From assembly GCA_030141605.1 (NCBI GenBank), contig JAQGDQ010000083.1, forward strand, positions 1-64,000: a DNA stretch of 64,000 bases, given 5' to 3'. Under the pieces are notes generated by a model. That model did no database searches. It saw only the letters and a list, made by a program, of their open reading frames with translations, and was not told where the DNA came from. Both the position numbers and the translations under genes were made by a program. Shown here piece after piece: positions 24,610 through 37,049 of the stretch; position 1 is the first letter of the stretch, and each line of letters starts with the position of its first letter. The stretch comes from Tubiluchus corallicola. Taxonomy: Eukaryota; Priapulida; Priapulimorpha; Priapulimorphida; Tubiluchidae.

Positions 24610-27600
24610 CTATAAATAGATCTTTCCTTCTATAACGACTACAGACTTGCCTCCAATCTCGACTCTCTTGTCTTCTCGTACATTCACGTAGACATCTCCT
24701 CCTCTTTTTGAGCACTGACGAGCTACAAAAACGCACAAAGCACATGACAAAATAACAACTTTGCAACTTTATTTTGATATTGTTCATAAGAAAAAAAGAT
24801 ATGATTTCAACAAGCCAAATAAAAATCAATCATGCACCCACCTATTCATTCATTCATTCAATCAATCAATCATTACATTCATTCACGAAAATTTGTTAGG
24901 CCTATATATTTACTTACTTGTTTAAGTTTTATATTTATTTGCAAATGAGGCAATATGGTGATATGAAACTGCACATGAAACTGAATTTAGATCAATAAAT
25001 GAACCTCCAAAGCAAAATTATAGTGTCATGCAAGTAAAACAGCTTCAGCCCCTAAATTCAGCCCGAAAATCAACTTGTGCAAGTCACAATTAAAAATATA
25101 TTTGTTTTGGTATACATTTATCAAAAGTAAAATACATGCAAAAACCAAAAGCCTTAAAATCACGTAGAATTGTGTACAAGAATAATAATCCCTTTACAGA
25201 TCATTTTTATATATCTATCAAGAATGTTTAGAACATATATATATATATATATATATATATAGGTCCATCATCTCTAAAATAAGTGGGAGAGTGTGCATAT
25301 GCATTAAAACCTCCAAAACTATCAAATCTTTAAGCTTTTTGCTGAAAATTGTCTTAAAATCTCTAAATCTCTTGTTTTTTAATTACTAACAAAAATTATT
25401 TTTCATTGTATTAATTATTTATACTAAAACTACATTGCTGTATAAAAAATTTTATACGAACAAAAGATTATTATTAATAATAATAAAAATGTGCAAAAAC
25501 AGCAAATTTCAAATGATGCAGAATTCACAGTCGAAGACATATATGTACGTAGCAGATGTGCTATGTAGCCAAGGAAATAAGGTCAAACTCAGTTTACACA
25601 TATTCCTGGAGCTGTGCTGGGCCCTGCTAGCTGTCTAAACGTACTAAACTAAGCGATAATACACTTCGCCAGAGTTTAAATGGAGCGCTAGATACTAATG
25701 ATAAATATGTACATCAAATAGGCATAAGCCAATACAAAAAATAGACATAATAGTACATCATGGAGGCGGTAAAAGGGTTAAGCAAGATACTGTTCCGGTA
25801 ACATATGCTGCACAAGTCTATGTGATATGGTATTGCAGGGCAGTAATTATACTTTGTGACTGGCCACTAAAAATATATATTGTTCAAAATAACAATTATA
25901 TTTTATAGCATTCTGTAATTTTTTGTGAAAAATTATGTAAACTAAGACGCAGTTATTTACAATGGCTGGAAATTTTCATTTTTTAACCTTTCGAGGACTT
26001 TACACACATTAAATTACAGTGTGCTGTACGACATTAAGTAAATCAAACCTATGTCGCTCTTTGTCAGCATGGTAATAATCTTGCACAGAATTTAAATTGA
26101 GATCTACTGACATACTGAAAAACATACAAAATCAGATCATAAACGAATAAGCATCATAAGTTAAATTATAACAAACGTCATAAAACAGCAAATTATCCTA
26201 CCTTGAAAAGTTGATTTTCCCAGCACTTTTTGCCAGTAACAACCAAATATAGTGTGAGCCGACCCTAACATAGTCAGAAATTAGTTGGAGATTACTGGCA
26301 TCAAACATTGCAAACTTTAAACATGCAAATATAATGAATTAAGATAGGCTTTTCATGTTTTTGAAAAAAAAACATTTCATGTTTTTGAAAATCAGGCCTA
26401 CAATGTATACTTTATTCACTGGAACTATTACCACATAAGTCCTTCTGTACTGGATAGAATATTTTGTGGCCAAAATTTCATTATTCTCATAAAAACTGCA
26501 AAGTTAGAAACCACCTCAACAGAAAAACCATAAAACTGGCAACTCCTTCAGTGACATAGTGATTTTCAGTCAGACTTAAGACAGAAAATGCAAGACTAAC
26601 ACAGAACAAAACTAAAACTAATCTTCATCTTAAAACTAGAGGCATGAGCCATGTCGTTTCAGCTGAACTCCAGGCAATTCACTTCTACAGTCGACCTAGC
26701 CGATAAGAAACCCAGCTTTAGTCGCACCAGCCACTCAGAGATGAGTGGAGCCAGCCGACATTTTTGCCGGCTGCGAAGATTTTAGCTCTTGCGAACAAGC
26801 CACTGCCAAAGCAGTGTCTAGTTTTTTGCTAGGTTACTGCTGTGTTTACCTGTCTTGAGGGCAGATTTCTTTTATTTTAGAGTTCTGCCTACCCAATGTC
26901 TACAATTGACATAACAGGCTTGTGATGATGACGAAATCACTGGGTGAAATTTGGCGAATGCACTACGGATTCGTGGTCATACTGTGTGCGTGTGCTGGCA
27001 GAGATACTATCTTTGAAAAATTTTTTAATGAGAAAGCAGTCAATTCAAAATTAAACACAAAAATAGGCAATGTTAGACACACGCATGGGATCATTTTAGT
27101 GTTTTGGTATTGATTTGGGCACTCTTGCAGTTTAGGTGGTTCTCTTCACACCCTACTATCTTCCTACATCAGTCCCACTGCCGACACTCTACCTGTTTTC
27201 CACTCCAAATCTTGCCTCTGTCTTCCACCCCATCGCCAAGCCTCCAAGAATGTAAAGCCGCCAAGAGTGCCAAGAACACCCAGCTGTCCAACCCAACATG
27301 CCATACTGAAAACTTGCCAAAACTAACTGATTGACTAACTGACTAGCTTATATAGCTAACTAACTAATTAACAATCTTCGTATAGCTACCTCTTTTGTAT
27401 GGCATGAAGCCTCAAATTATCGTATGTTCCAATATTAATTATTTTACTGTATAAACCACAACCCTAGTTGTGCTGCATTTCAAAAGAGAAAGAAAAGTTA
27501 CAAAACAACGCCAGTAGAGTACGCCACTTACTGGCAAACACAGACGCAGCAAAATGGTGCACATCAAGAATAATAAACATAATTTCTTTTGTTTAGCTTT

Positions 27601-30600
27601 ACTTTAAAGCAAAGATAATTATAATTAATTCATATATATCAATAGTATATTCATTCATTCTTACATAAACAATGCAAATTGTTTACCACAAACTGGATCT
27701 TCAGACGTTCCAATCCAGGGAAAAAAACTGCGGGAATAAAAGTCATAGCCGGAGTTGGCTGGAGCTTTAACCGTCAAGTGGACACCGTACAGTTTCATCA
27801 GGGATGTGTTAGCTGCAGGAAGAGCAAAAATATCCGGTGCCCTTGCTTCCAAGATCTCCCTGAAAATAAATGTCTCTTTATTGTTTTATCACGAATGACA
27901 GGATTAGCTTGTTGCTCACAGTGTCCTTAGCTGCAAAATTAAGCAACATGGGACCTTAAGCCACTGTTGGGCATATTTTCACTTCATCCACCAATAGCAT
28001 ACAGTGTTTCTGCTCAGAGCTTTTTACTTTCTGAAATGTTTTACCTAGCACCTTGTCAATATCTGTCGATGAAATAACTGACTGCAGCTTTCTTTTGCTG
28101 GGTAACACTAAAAAGTCACGCAGTTGTTCGTAATTGCAATGGGGAAATGACTCTATTGCAAAGCAATAATCAGACACTGTGAAAGTCTTATCACATAATA
28201 GTCGAAGCTGTCGTGTTAGAAATTTGAGCTTCTTGGCTTTAGCATTAACACTAGGAGATTGTTCTCGATTTTGAGCTAGTTCAAGTTCAAGAGACTTTGT
28301 CACTTTGTTGACAATATCATCAACATGATGAATGTGGTTGACAACAGAATTCACAACCGCGAAAAATTGTGAGTAAGAGGACAGTCCATTGTTCGGACTG
28401 AGGATTTTAATTAATGGCACACTGATCCCGTTTTTGAAAGCATACAGAGTAAGAGGGGAACACAAGGTAGGCTTATTGTGAACAATAATTGACATATAAC
28501 ATTGACTGTGGTCCTCTTCCATGAACATGCACACAAATTTGTCTTGTGCGCGAGATATAATGAGGTTCTGATACGTCTTATGCAGGTCTTTCTCAGGAGT
28601 GAATTCATTGAGATAAGTTATTTTATCCTTTTTAAAGAAATAATTCAGCTGCTGGTCCTCAGTTTTTGGAGGGCGAGGTGGTGGCTTTGGAGTGGGCAAG
28701 CATGATGTTGGAACGTTGAAAATACTGGGTGGATCCACTGGCTGGTGTGACCACCTGGAATTTTGACTATTTGAGTATCCGATGGCCAATGCTTTTCGCA
28801 AATGAAAAATTTCGATGGATCAACAACAAAGCCTTCGCGTGGGGGAAGAACACTTAGCCATTTCTGTTTTTCTACATGATCTCTTGGCAGTCTGAACACA
28901 CGACACTTGTTCTCCGTGTCATAGTTACCTTGTTAGGCATGCTGCTGAGCACAGATGTATAAAATCCACGAGAAATTTTGAAAATAATCCCAAAAGAAAC
29001 AAACACAAGCACGAAAACAACGCTTCACTTGACTTTGAACAATGACACATTAACAATGACAAAGCACTACTTCCGGTAAAACACACTTACGCCTAAAGTA
29101 GTGCGCTATTTAAGAAGTAAAAATGAACACTAATTTCCTTTGATACATAAAATAAACAATTGGAACTTTTCTCCCGTAATGTAAAGAACCAATTAAATGA
29201 AAAATAATACTCGCTATCTACCGATCCGTCCATTCTTTAATTTCCAAGATCACTACTCTCTAAAGCGCACTATTTCTAGATTACGTTCATTACAAGTATT
29301 GATCGCCTCCGCTGGCGGAATCAGAGATCTGACTGTGCACGTCCTGTTGTATAGTAGTCCTTGCCTGAAGGTAAAACACACACACACACATGAAGCCTTA
29401 TACTTACAACAATAATAACATCAATGACTAATGAATGAAAAATGAGACAATGAGAGAATGAACCCAACAATGGACTGAAACATAGTGTATTTTAAATTCT
29501 TTTTCATGTAAGTAGAACTCCTGCCAAAAGTTAAAAAGTAGACTGACTTCAGCTTTTGTTAATTGATTTCTGCACATAACTGTACATATCCCATAATTCA
29601 ATGGGGAGTGTGATGTATTAGCAACTTAATAGACCAAATTTTAAGTTAAATAAATAAAACAGGACTTTATAGCAAACAAATAAACAAACATACACAAACA
29701 CACTTCATAGAAATAGAGATTAATTGCAGATTTGTGCAATTTGCAGCAATTTTATAGTATGTATAATAACATGAAAGCAAATGAAAAGTGCAAAACGAAT
29801 GACACACGACAAACCAAATAAAAAATTATCAACATGCACACCTGGACACAGAATCTTGAAGACACACAATCATTTGTTGTATAACAGGAGCATACTCCAC
29901 ATCAACAATAGGTAAATCTCCAACAAGTACCTGTATTATAAAAAACATTCACGTAAGATTCTACAGTGTATTAAAGTTTGGACCAAAATACTTTTTACAA
30001 AGAAGAATTTAGATGACTTGACTGTTGCAAGAATGTTGATATTTTGTCGCACTGCTTTTGAGAGTAATGAAGCATTCATACTAGCAAATTTTCTCGCCAA
30101 GTAACTCGCAAGCACGTTCAGACTAAAGAACAAAATTCTCCAGCATGAAGTAAACACCAGCTGATACTCCTCCTCTATTCACTGGGAGCAGTGTCAAGAG
30201 TAACTCGCTGAGACTGTTCACACTAAACAGGAAATCATTTCGTAGCAACTGTCTGAAAGTGTGCAATGACTTGTCGATAGTAACTCGCAAAGCAGTTCAC
30301 ACTTGCAAGTTTGGTGTTAGAGAAAAACTCCCAACAGAAAACTCGCTAGTCTGAATGCACCCTTAGTTTTATCATAGCGGCATTGTCTCGTATCTTTAAT
30401 CTGTGGATTTCTAAATTTAATGCACAGAATGTCAGGTTAGTAATTGTGATAGTTGTTTGCTAAACTTCAACTAGTCCTATTGTAGGAGTGCTATGCAATC
30501 TAGAATCACCGAAAAGAGTGATATGATATACTTTACTATATTATGTAACAGTGTGTGTGTGTGGGTGTGTGCGTGCGTGTGCATGCATGCACGGGTGTGT

Positions 30601-33600
30601 AACAGCCAGTAAAAAGAAACAATAAAGTAACAGCAAGCGCTTCACTGCCACCATTACTGTAACCACCCCACCCCGTCCCACCTTTGAATAATTTCCATGC
30701 TCCTCTCATGCTGTCCCCCTCTTCAGGTAAATTCAAAAACTGAATAGGGTTAATTAAAACACCAAAAAATTGTCATAAAAGGCAAGAAAGCCCTTTACTT
30801 ACATAAAGCTAGAAAATGTGTCTTTTCTATTTACATGAGTATTGCAGGCAAGAAAGCCCTTTACTTACATAAAGCTAGAAAATGTGTCTTTTCTATTTAC
30901 AAGAGTATTGCAGGCAAGAAAGCCCTTTACTTACATAAAGCTAGAAAATGTGTCTTTTCTATTTACATGAGTATTGCAGGCAAGAAAGCCCTTTACTTAC
31001 ATAAAGCTAGAAAATGTGTCTTTTCTATTTACATGAGTATTGCAGGCAAGAAAGCCCTTTACTTACATAAAGCTAGAAAATGTGTCTTTTCTATTTACAT
31101 GAGTATTGCAGGCAAGAAAGCGTAATACTAAGTAATACAAGTAAGATAATACTAAGTAATATGCCTTCAAAAAAGTCTGTGCAAAGCTGCAATTTAGCTA
31201 TTGACCAAAAAAACAGCCCATATGATACATTTGAAAAACATGGCCAGCACACACAGTTAAAACGAGTAAGCCTGGAAATTTCCTAAAATACATAAATATA
31301 CCAAGGTGTCAGAATGTCTTCCAAACTGTCAACCACCTACCTGCTAAAAGCTTCAATGATAAAATTACTTACAACAAAAACCCAAGCAAACTTGTTTTAC
31401 AGCTCATTCAAAAGAGTAGGTACCTTTAAAAGCTCTTTCACATTTTCCTTGTTAACACTAATAGTTGGATTAGCAGGAAAATCAAGCAGAATCATATTGT
31501 CCTCTTTTTTTCTGGCAACAAGTGGTCCACTCAGCGTATCAAATGTAATCTCTGTAAATTCGTTACCTGTAATAATTTACATAGCTGTAGATATATTCAC
31601 TAGCTGCCTTTTAATTTCAGACCTGCCTATCATAATGATTATCAATTTCACAAATATTTAGAGCCTAATCGTAGCATTAGTGGATTAGCAATACAATCAA
31701 ATATTGCAATGCCTAATTGTAATTTCATTATTTGAATAGAATATGGTTTAGAATATGGTTAACAGGCACTATTTTTCTTTTCCAATTTTTTAAAGTGCAG
31801 ATAAAAAGAAGGGAAAGCTGACAGTCTCCTAAGAAAATGCCAAATATGATGAGAACTGAAAACAGCGGAATGCTTTAAGTCCTAAAATGCAAAAAAAGGC
31901 ACACAATCTCCAAGCAATAGAAGAAAAAAAAGCAAAACTGCATGGAAGCTTATTTGAAGTAAACACATTAGCACACAAATAAATTCACAGTGAATTCGTT
32001 TGGTATTAGGTTGGCAAATAAAAACTCCCTGATTTTCAAGACAACGTGAAAAATACTTATGGGATCGCCATAGAAGCCAGAGCCGTACCGCTTCAGCTCA
32101 GCTCCAGCCGGTTTATTTCTACAGTCGACCTAGCCGATAAGAAACCCAGCTTTAGTCGTGCCAGCCGCTCGGTGACGGAAGTCGAGGTAGCTGACATTTT
32201 TGCCGGCTGTGATGATTTTTGCTCTTGCGAAAAAGTCACTGGCATAGCAGTGTCCAGTTTTTGTTAGATTACTGCTGTGTTTACCTGTTTTGAGGACAGA
32301 TTTCTATTATTTTAGAATTTTGCCTGCCCAATGTCTAGAAATAATGTAACAGGCTTATGATGATGATGAAATCACTGGTTGCAATGCGGTCATATTGTAC
32401 GTGTGCTGGCAGAGATACTAAACTTCAGAAATTTTTGAATGAGAAAGCAGTCAATTCAAAATTAAATAAAATGCACAAATAGGCAACATTAGCCACAGGT
32501 ATGGGATCATTTTGGTGTTTAGTATTGATTTGTTGGTAATCCAGATAAGCCTTGCCAAGGGTTGGATTTAAATTATATTTTCAATAAATCCATTGCTAGA
32601 GTTGCCAGATTATAAGCCAGGAGATTTTTTTAACATCGCGAGTACATAAATTATGAGAGATATATGGCATATAAAGGGGCGTGCTGTCGAATCACTTAAA
32701 CCAGTTCACAAATAGAACTATTCAAACTAACACTAAATTGTTGCTGCAGGACATAAGAATCACAATCTGTCATTCGTAATGGTGAACTCCAGTAAGTAAG
32801 CCACTGAAGGAGTAATCATAAGTGTCAATTCCTGAACCAAGTTCACTTAGGAAAATTTAGGTTTTGGTCAACTTGGCCTAGTGTTTATGCAGCACAGTGG
32901 CGGTTGTGTATAAGTATCAGAACTGCAGCGCCCCCTATTTTCACTCAATATTATCGATAATATTCAATACAATAAGTCTTTTTTCTTTAGTTCTTTCTTT
33001 ATACTTGTACGGAACCAGAGCACATGATGGTGCTGCACTGCTAGCATCTGCAGTAAGGTAGAGAAAGTACTGTCACTCACACAGTTGTCAGTTGTCACGT
33101 TCTTAAAAACCATGTACCGGCATATTCTTGAACTGCAGCAATTTAGGCTATTCGTAAGCAAAGATTTTTTTGTTTAGGATTTTATCAAGTTTACGTATGT
33201 TTTTGTATGCTTGTTTGTTTAAAATTACAATTACAACATTAAAATTACTTCAGCCGAGCTAGCTGATTTACTATGTGAGTGTCAGATGATTTAGTAGCAA
33301 CTGACTCAGTTTCAGCCGAGTTAGCTGATTTACTGTGAGTGTCAGCTGATTTAGTAGCAACTGACTCAGTTTCAGCCGAGCTAGCTGATTTACTGTGTGA
33401 CTCAGCTGATTTAGTAGCAACTGACTCAGCTTCAGCTTCTAGATTTACATTTCTGTCCTGCTTAGCAAATTTACCAACACAAGAGAAAAGCACCGTGGCA
33501 GCAGCAAGAGTGGAATGACCGCACAGTTGGAATTCGCAGGCAGGGGTAAACCATCGTAGACCAAAACGGGAAGAATTCTTGAACGAATCGTTTTCTGTTG

Positions 33601-34579
33601 GCAGTGCAATGAAACCGGTTATCGGCAAGTTCATTTCGAAAGCAATTTTTTGCATTTTTGCATCGTCGATTACCTAAAATAGAATAACCGAAGGACTATA
33701 TACATCACAATGTCTACAGCCATTTAATAATATAACCCAAGAAATGCAGATTACACCACAATTCAACTAATAAAAACAACACAGCTTTTGGGCAGTTTGG
33801 GATACATTTTGAACATATAACATATCTGCTGTTTTGTACAGTTCAAATAATACACAGAATATCTATTCTAATTGCAAAAAGAAACTACAAAGCCTCAGTA
33901 GAGACGGAAACAACAACAACAACAAAATGCATTTTCTGCATTGATACTCATTGTAATTCTCACTTAAAATTATACTAACGCTTTATGAAAAACACCTACT
34001 GTTATAATAGATCCAAATACAAACATAACTGAAAGGCACAGTCACCATTATCCTGACATTATTATGACTGATGTTATAAGTTTAATTGATTACAAATTGA
34101 TTTCAGCTGTGACCAAATGGACACTTTTATTTTCATCTAACTTGTTAAATTTGTTTCAATATTTCTAAAAGGAAACCAGTGATTTTTATTATGCAAGCCT
34201 GTGATTTAAATATTATAATATAATGATTTATTTATTGTAACACAGTAGATTAATTGAGTTAATCGCATAAATAAATAACAAGAAACATTATCAGTTAGTA
34301 GTTAAAAACTCGTATCTTTACATAAATAAGAGTGCGATTAAGCCACATACATTGACTTTGATTTTGTGCTATAGGATCACAAGTTATTTGCAGTGAAGAA
34401 CAGTGCAATAAAAATAGCTGACAACAGATTAAGACGAAAAGTTTGTTAATGACAGATCATTAATTTACCTGATTGTGTGACACTAGACATACAACAGTAG
34501 CATTTCCAGCAAATGCCTGGCTTGTGAAAGCATCCACCACATATAAAGGCAACGTGCATCCCTTATTTAAACTTGTCAT
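24610..34579 (-). CDS. PBLD-like PhzF-fold protein, copy C (7 exons; catalytic Glu lost)
   Basis: Exons are 34579-34469, 33673-33475, 31566-31424, 29930-29842, 27859-27687, 26264-26202 and 24722-24610, the same lengths and phases as copy B, giving 296 aa and a TAG stop. The frame is open throughout, but key positions changed. NLSETCF of A/B reads NLPITGF, so the Glu aligned with the PhzF catalytic Glu is Ile. The AFAGNAAAV signature reads AFAGNATVV, and LCGHATLA reads LCGHSTLA, with its His kept. EDPVCG-SAH and RGGDV are retained. I infer a PhzF-fold protein that cannot use the standard Glu-based chemistry: a pseudoenzyme, or a copy with a changed role. Introns are larger than in B: intron 4 carries a THAP transposase relic, introns 2 and 3 carry expanded tandem repeats. 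A decaying but still open gene is the alternative. Confidence 0.9.
25237..25260. repeat. (TA)n microsatellite
   Basis: An AT run in intron 6 of copy C, expanded relative to the short ATATATATA at the same place in unit 2 (10,363). Confidence 0.85.
27956..28925 (-). pseudogene. THAP-domain transposase (THAP9/P-element type), broken and truncated
   Basis: From 28,925 the minus strand reads GNYDTENKCRVFRLPRDHVE, KQKWLSVLPPREGFVVDPSK and FFICEKHWPSD: a THAP-type C2CH zinc-finger DNA-binding domain whose first CxxC is missing. Near 28,740 the frame shifts, and the continuing frame reads PVDPPSIFNVP and a proline-rich linker, then about 230 residues with coiled-coil-like sequence, ending LLVDEVKICPTVA. 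That end resembles the first catalytic Asp region of P-element/THAP9 transposases (LVDEVKI..TV). The remaining catalytic core and C-terminus are absent. It shares the orientation of PBLD copy C and sits wholly in its intron 4. The frameshift, lost cysteines and truncation make it non-functional. Domestication as a separate gene is unlikely for the same reasons. Confidence 0.75.
27957..29363 (-). mobile_element. Decayed THAP/P-element-like DNA transposon segment in intron 4 of copy C
   Basis: Sequence between the points where unit 3 leaves and rejoins unit 2. It contains a transposase relic on the minus strand and a ~400-bp 5' flank. No clear terminal inverted repeats or target duplication are visible, so the element is truncated, at least at its 3' side (27,957). 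Confidence 0.65.
30781..31110. repeat. 66-bp tandem repeat, five units (intron 3 of copy C)
   Basis: Units start GGCAAGAAAGCCCTTTACTT at 30,781, 30,847, 30,913, 30,979 and 31,045. Units 1 and 2 have a single copy at 1,432-1,497 and 15,817-15,882. Because 66 is a multiple of three, the array is open in one frame (96 codons), but nothing suggests it is translated. Confidence 0.93.
32790..33250. repeat. Dispersed repeat inserted in intron 2 of copy C
   Basis: This block is absent from units 1 and 2 at this place. Its part from AGCACAGTGGCGG (32,890) to the AAAATTAC end (33,248) is nearly identical to 47,824-48,190 in the calcineurin intron, so it is a mobile repeat. The family is not recognised. 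Confidence 0.75.
33249..33430. repeat. 60-bp tandem repeat, three units (intron 2 of copy C)
   Basis: Three units of TTCAGCCGAG(C/T)TAGCTGATTT-type sequence. Units 1 and 2 have one degenerate unit at about 3,190-3,250. Lies directly downstream of the exon 2 donor, so reading through the donor gives an open ESVATKSA-repeat tail. Confidence 0.88.
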
Positions 34580-34916
34580 CTTGGTCTGTTGAGTAGAAAC
34601 AAAATGCAAATATGAAGCTAGAAATTTTTAATCTAGTATGTTGTCTGTATCGTATTACTTAATATACAAGTTAGTGTTGTGTTTAGTTTCTCTCGAAAGG
34701 CTCGTAGAGAAAACCAGAAAACACGCCGTCAAATAAAACTGCTTTATTTAGCGAGAATTCTACTATACAAAAGATGAAGGAACGTTGAAATGATTACAAT
34801 AAACGTGAAAATCTGGAAAACGTTTAAGTAAGTATAAATGCGTAAGTATAAGTCCGTGTTAGATCTGCGTGCGATCCCCTGTCGGCAGCCTGCTTCGCCT
34901 TATATAGCGCACTGCA

Positions 34917-34982
34917 GAAACTTCTGGAACAAATGTTCGAGAACAATCCAGACGCTAAAGCGGTCATCCCGACAGAACATTC
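34917..34982 (-). promoter_or_regulatory. Heat-shock element cluster upstream of the LTR TATA box
   Basis: A perfect three-unit HSE, GAAnnTTCnnGAA, occupies 34,917-34,929, 11 bases upstream of the TATA box in the LTR's own orientation. TTCnnGAA follows at 34,936-34,943, and GAAnnTTC at 34,975-34,982. Confidence 0.6.
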
Positions 34983-35006
34983 TACGACGTTCTGTGCAAT
35001 TCTACT

Positions 35007-35014
35007 TGACGTCA
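35007..35014. promoter_or_regulatory. CRE/ATF palindrome in the solo LTR
   Basis: A perfect TGACGTCA lies about 100 bases upstream of the LTR TATA box. Binding by CREB/ATF factors is inferred from the motif only. Confidence 0.5.
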
Positions 35015-35034
35015 GCGATCTCCACAACAGTTAG

Positions 35035-36649
35035 ATCGTAAACATCTACCAAAAAACTTAAAACATTTAACACTTCACCTAATGATTTCAGACGCCTTAA
35101 GCCTGATTTTTGCACTCTGACTGCACTCAGTGCAATGTTCTAATTTTAAACTTCCAAAAGTTCAAAGAGGTGCTGTTATGTGGATCACGACATTTCTAAA
35201 GTTGACATACTTAAAAATGTAAATTATATTTATGTTCTAGTGGGCATGGTAATGATAAACAGACAAAAAATAATGATGAGCAAATTAAATCGCTGGAAAT
35301 ACCACTTGTGATAACATATGCAGGTAATCAATTGTGGAGCTATGTGCACATGTATTCTATCTATGAACGTATGTTATGTATGTACGGCGTGTATGCGGCA
35401 TGTACTTCTGGATTCTTAGCATACTGCTGGTTTGAGTTGAGCATTGGGGTGAGCATGTAATCTGTGTCGTGTAGCAAACTGATACAGCGTATTTGTAAAG
35501 GCAAACTTCAATAGCCAGAAACGAATGTTACTCTACATACTAATTATTCAGATCTTTATGAGAACAGGACATCTGTGTACTCTACTTTGTAATCCCTTTC
35601 CTCTCCCTCTGTATAAGGCAATCGTCCTAAACACCTTTCGACAGTCTTTTATTATTCAGGTCTGAGTCAGGCTTCAATTTGGCAGACACTGATTACACTA
35701 CTAGCTCATATGCACAAGCTATTGCACTGTTTTATGTCAATGACTATACAAAAATGAAGAACAAATACTATGTTACAAATAAACATTTTGAAAAACCAGC
35801 ATAAATATTTATTAATGAAGTGTTACAATCCCAATCAATGACGAAGATGTATATGAAGTATATGTACTATCTGTTGAAATGTCTGATGAATGCTAGGAGT
35901 GGGAGGGATGGGGGCATATATAGCACAGAAACTTATAAAAACTACAAAATCGTAAACTTTCAGTAATGTTTTAGTTTAACATTTGTATCACTAGATTGTT
36001 GTTGATGCACTGTCGCTGTTAAAATGTGGATATCTGAATGTAAATGTGTGAACATTATATTATAGTACTTACTCATTCCTAAGGCGGAATTAATCAAATA
36101 GCCTATCGTTAAACCTAATTACGACTCTCATATTTAATAACGTAGCACAATTATGTTAAAGAACCGCTTAATTAACGCGAATTAGTAGGTCAGATGAGAG
36201 CAGATCAATCATACTTGTTATTTACCTTATTCACCTTGATTGTAATTTCACCACAGATTTGACAATGGAAATTATTCAAGTTTATTACGACACTGATCTA
36301 GTTTAATGATCGGTAGGTTCTTTTCACGGTCTGTACAGTTTAAGCGCTACTAAATCTCAGCTGGACGTTTCTCAATGTTCGAAGACAATTAAAGCAAATA
36401 AAGGCCCAAGCATTATTTCTGACACTTGTTTAAACTGTTTTAAATATGTGCTTATATGTGCTTGACCCTCGTATTTACCTAAACACAGTAACTGCACAAT
36501 TCCTTACTAATGTTTATCAATCAGATTTTTTTTAATACTAAAGGTCATGAAAAATAAAATGTGTTTATATAAAACCTCAACTGCTGAATTTTGGTATCAA
36601 ACTTGACTACACTGAGCCTGGGTTTGAATCAGTGACCCACTAGGCAGTC
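35035..36649. other. Intergenic stretch, nothing recognised
   Basis: AT-rich, no splice-framed coding segment, no obvious repeat. It has no match in units 1 and 2, so it is additional sequence within unit 3. Confidence 0.55.
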
Positions 36650-36785
36650 AGAATTCTAAAATAAAAGATGGTCTTCAAAGTCTCTTCCATCTGTTGTAGA
36701 CATTGAGGCATTACCATTCATTAGAGCATTCCATCTACTCCTATCTGCAGCTAGTGCGGTAAGTTCTTCTACTCCTAAAGATAAA
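36650..36785 (-). mobile_element. LINE C-terminal fragment
   Basis: The minus frame reads EELTALAADRSRWNALM followed by STTDGRDFEDH, the typical LA.DR..W extreme C-terminus of many LINE ORF2 proteins. Only this end is present. Confidence 0.65.
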
Positions 36786-37049
36786 TGGGTTAAAGTTATT
36801 GAACATCTTTATTTATCTTACTTAGCTGTCCACGTTGTTTTTCATTTGACATATGGTTTTTTGCAAGGTTCTTTAAGGATTCCTTTAAGGCAATTCTTAC
36901 TTATGCTTTACTTGGTAATTAGAGAACATATGCTAGCCATCTTGATGTTCGGAGCTCGACTTTTGGACTAAAGTCGTTTGAACCAAGGAATATTAAAATA
37001 TGTTCGTCGTCGTTTCTGTGCTGCTATGTTCTAAAAATAACACGGCCCA

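Larger units (their letters stand above)
34675..35029 (-). mobile_element. Solo LTR of an LTR retrotransposon (355 bp)
   Basis: The block interrupts sequence continuous in units 1 and 2 (GTTAGATCATAAATCTGTACC at 4,490 and 18,877). It is flanked by a 5-bp direct repeat GTTAG (34,670-34,674 and 35,030-35,034), and its ends are perfect inverted repeats, TGTTGTG and CACAACA. On the minus strand it has a TATA box (TATATAAG, 34,906-34,899) and a polyadenylation signal (AATAAA, about 34,748) in the right order. No internal coding region remains, as expected after LTR-LTR recombination. Superfamily (Gypsy, BEL or other with 5-bp duplication) cannot be told from the LTR alone. Confidence 0.9.

Noticed and set aside
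28926-29363. A terminal inverted repeat for the THAP element
   Set aside because: I compared the sequence at 29,340-29,363 with the other border at 27,957 and saw no matching inverted ends.
30835-31125. A 96-codon repeat ORF
   Set aside because: The 66-bp intronic tandem unit is a multiple of three, so the frame stays open by chance.
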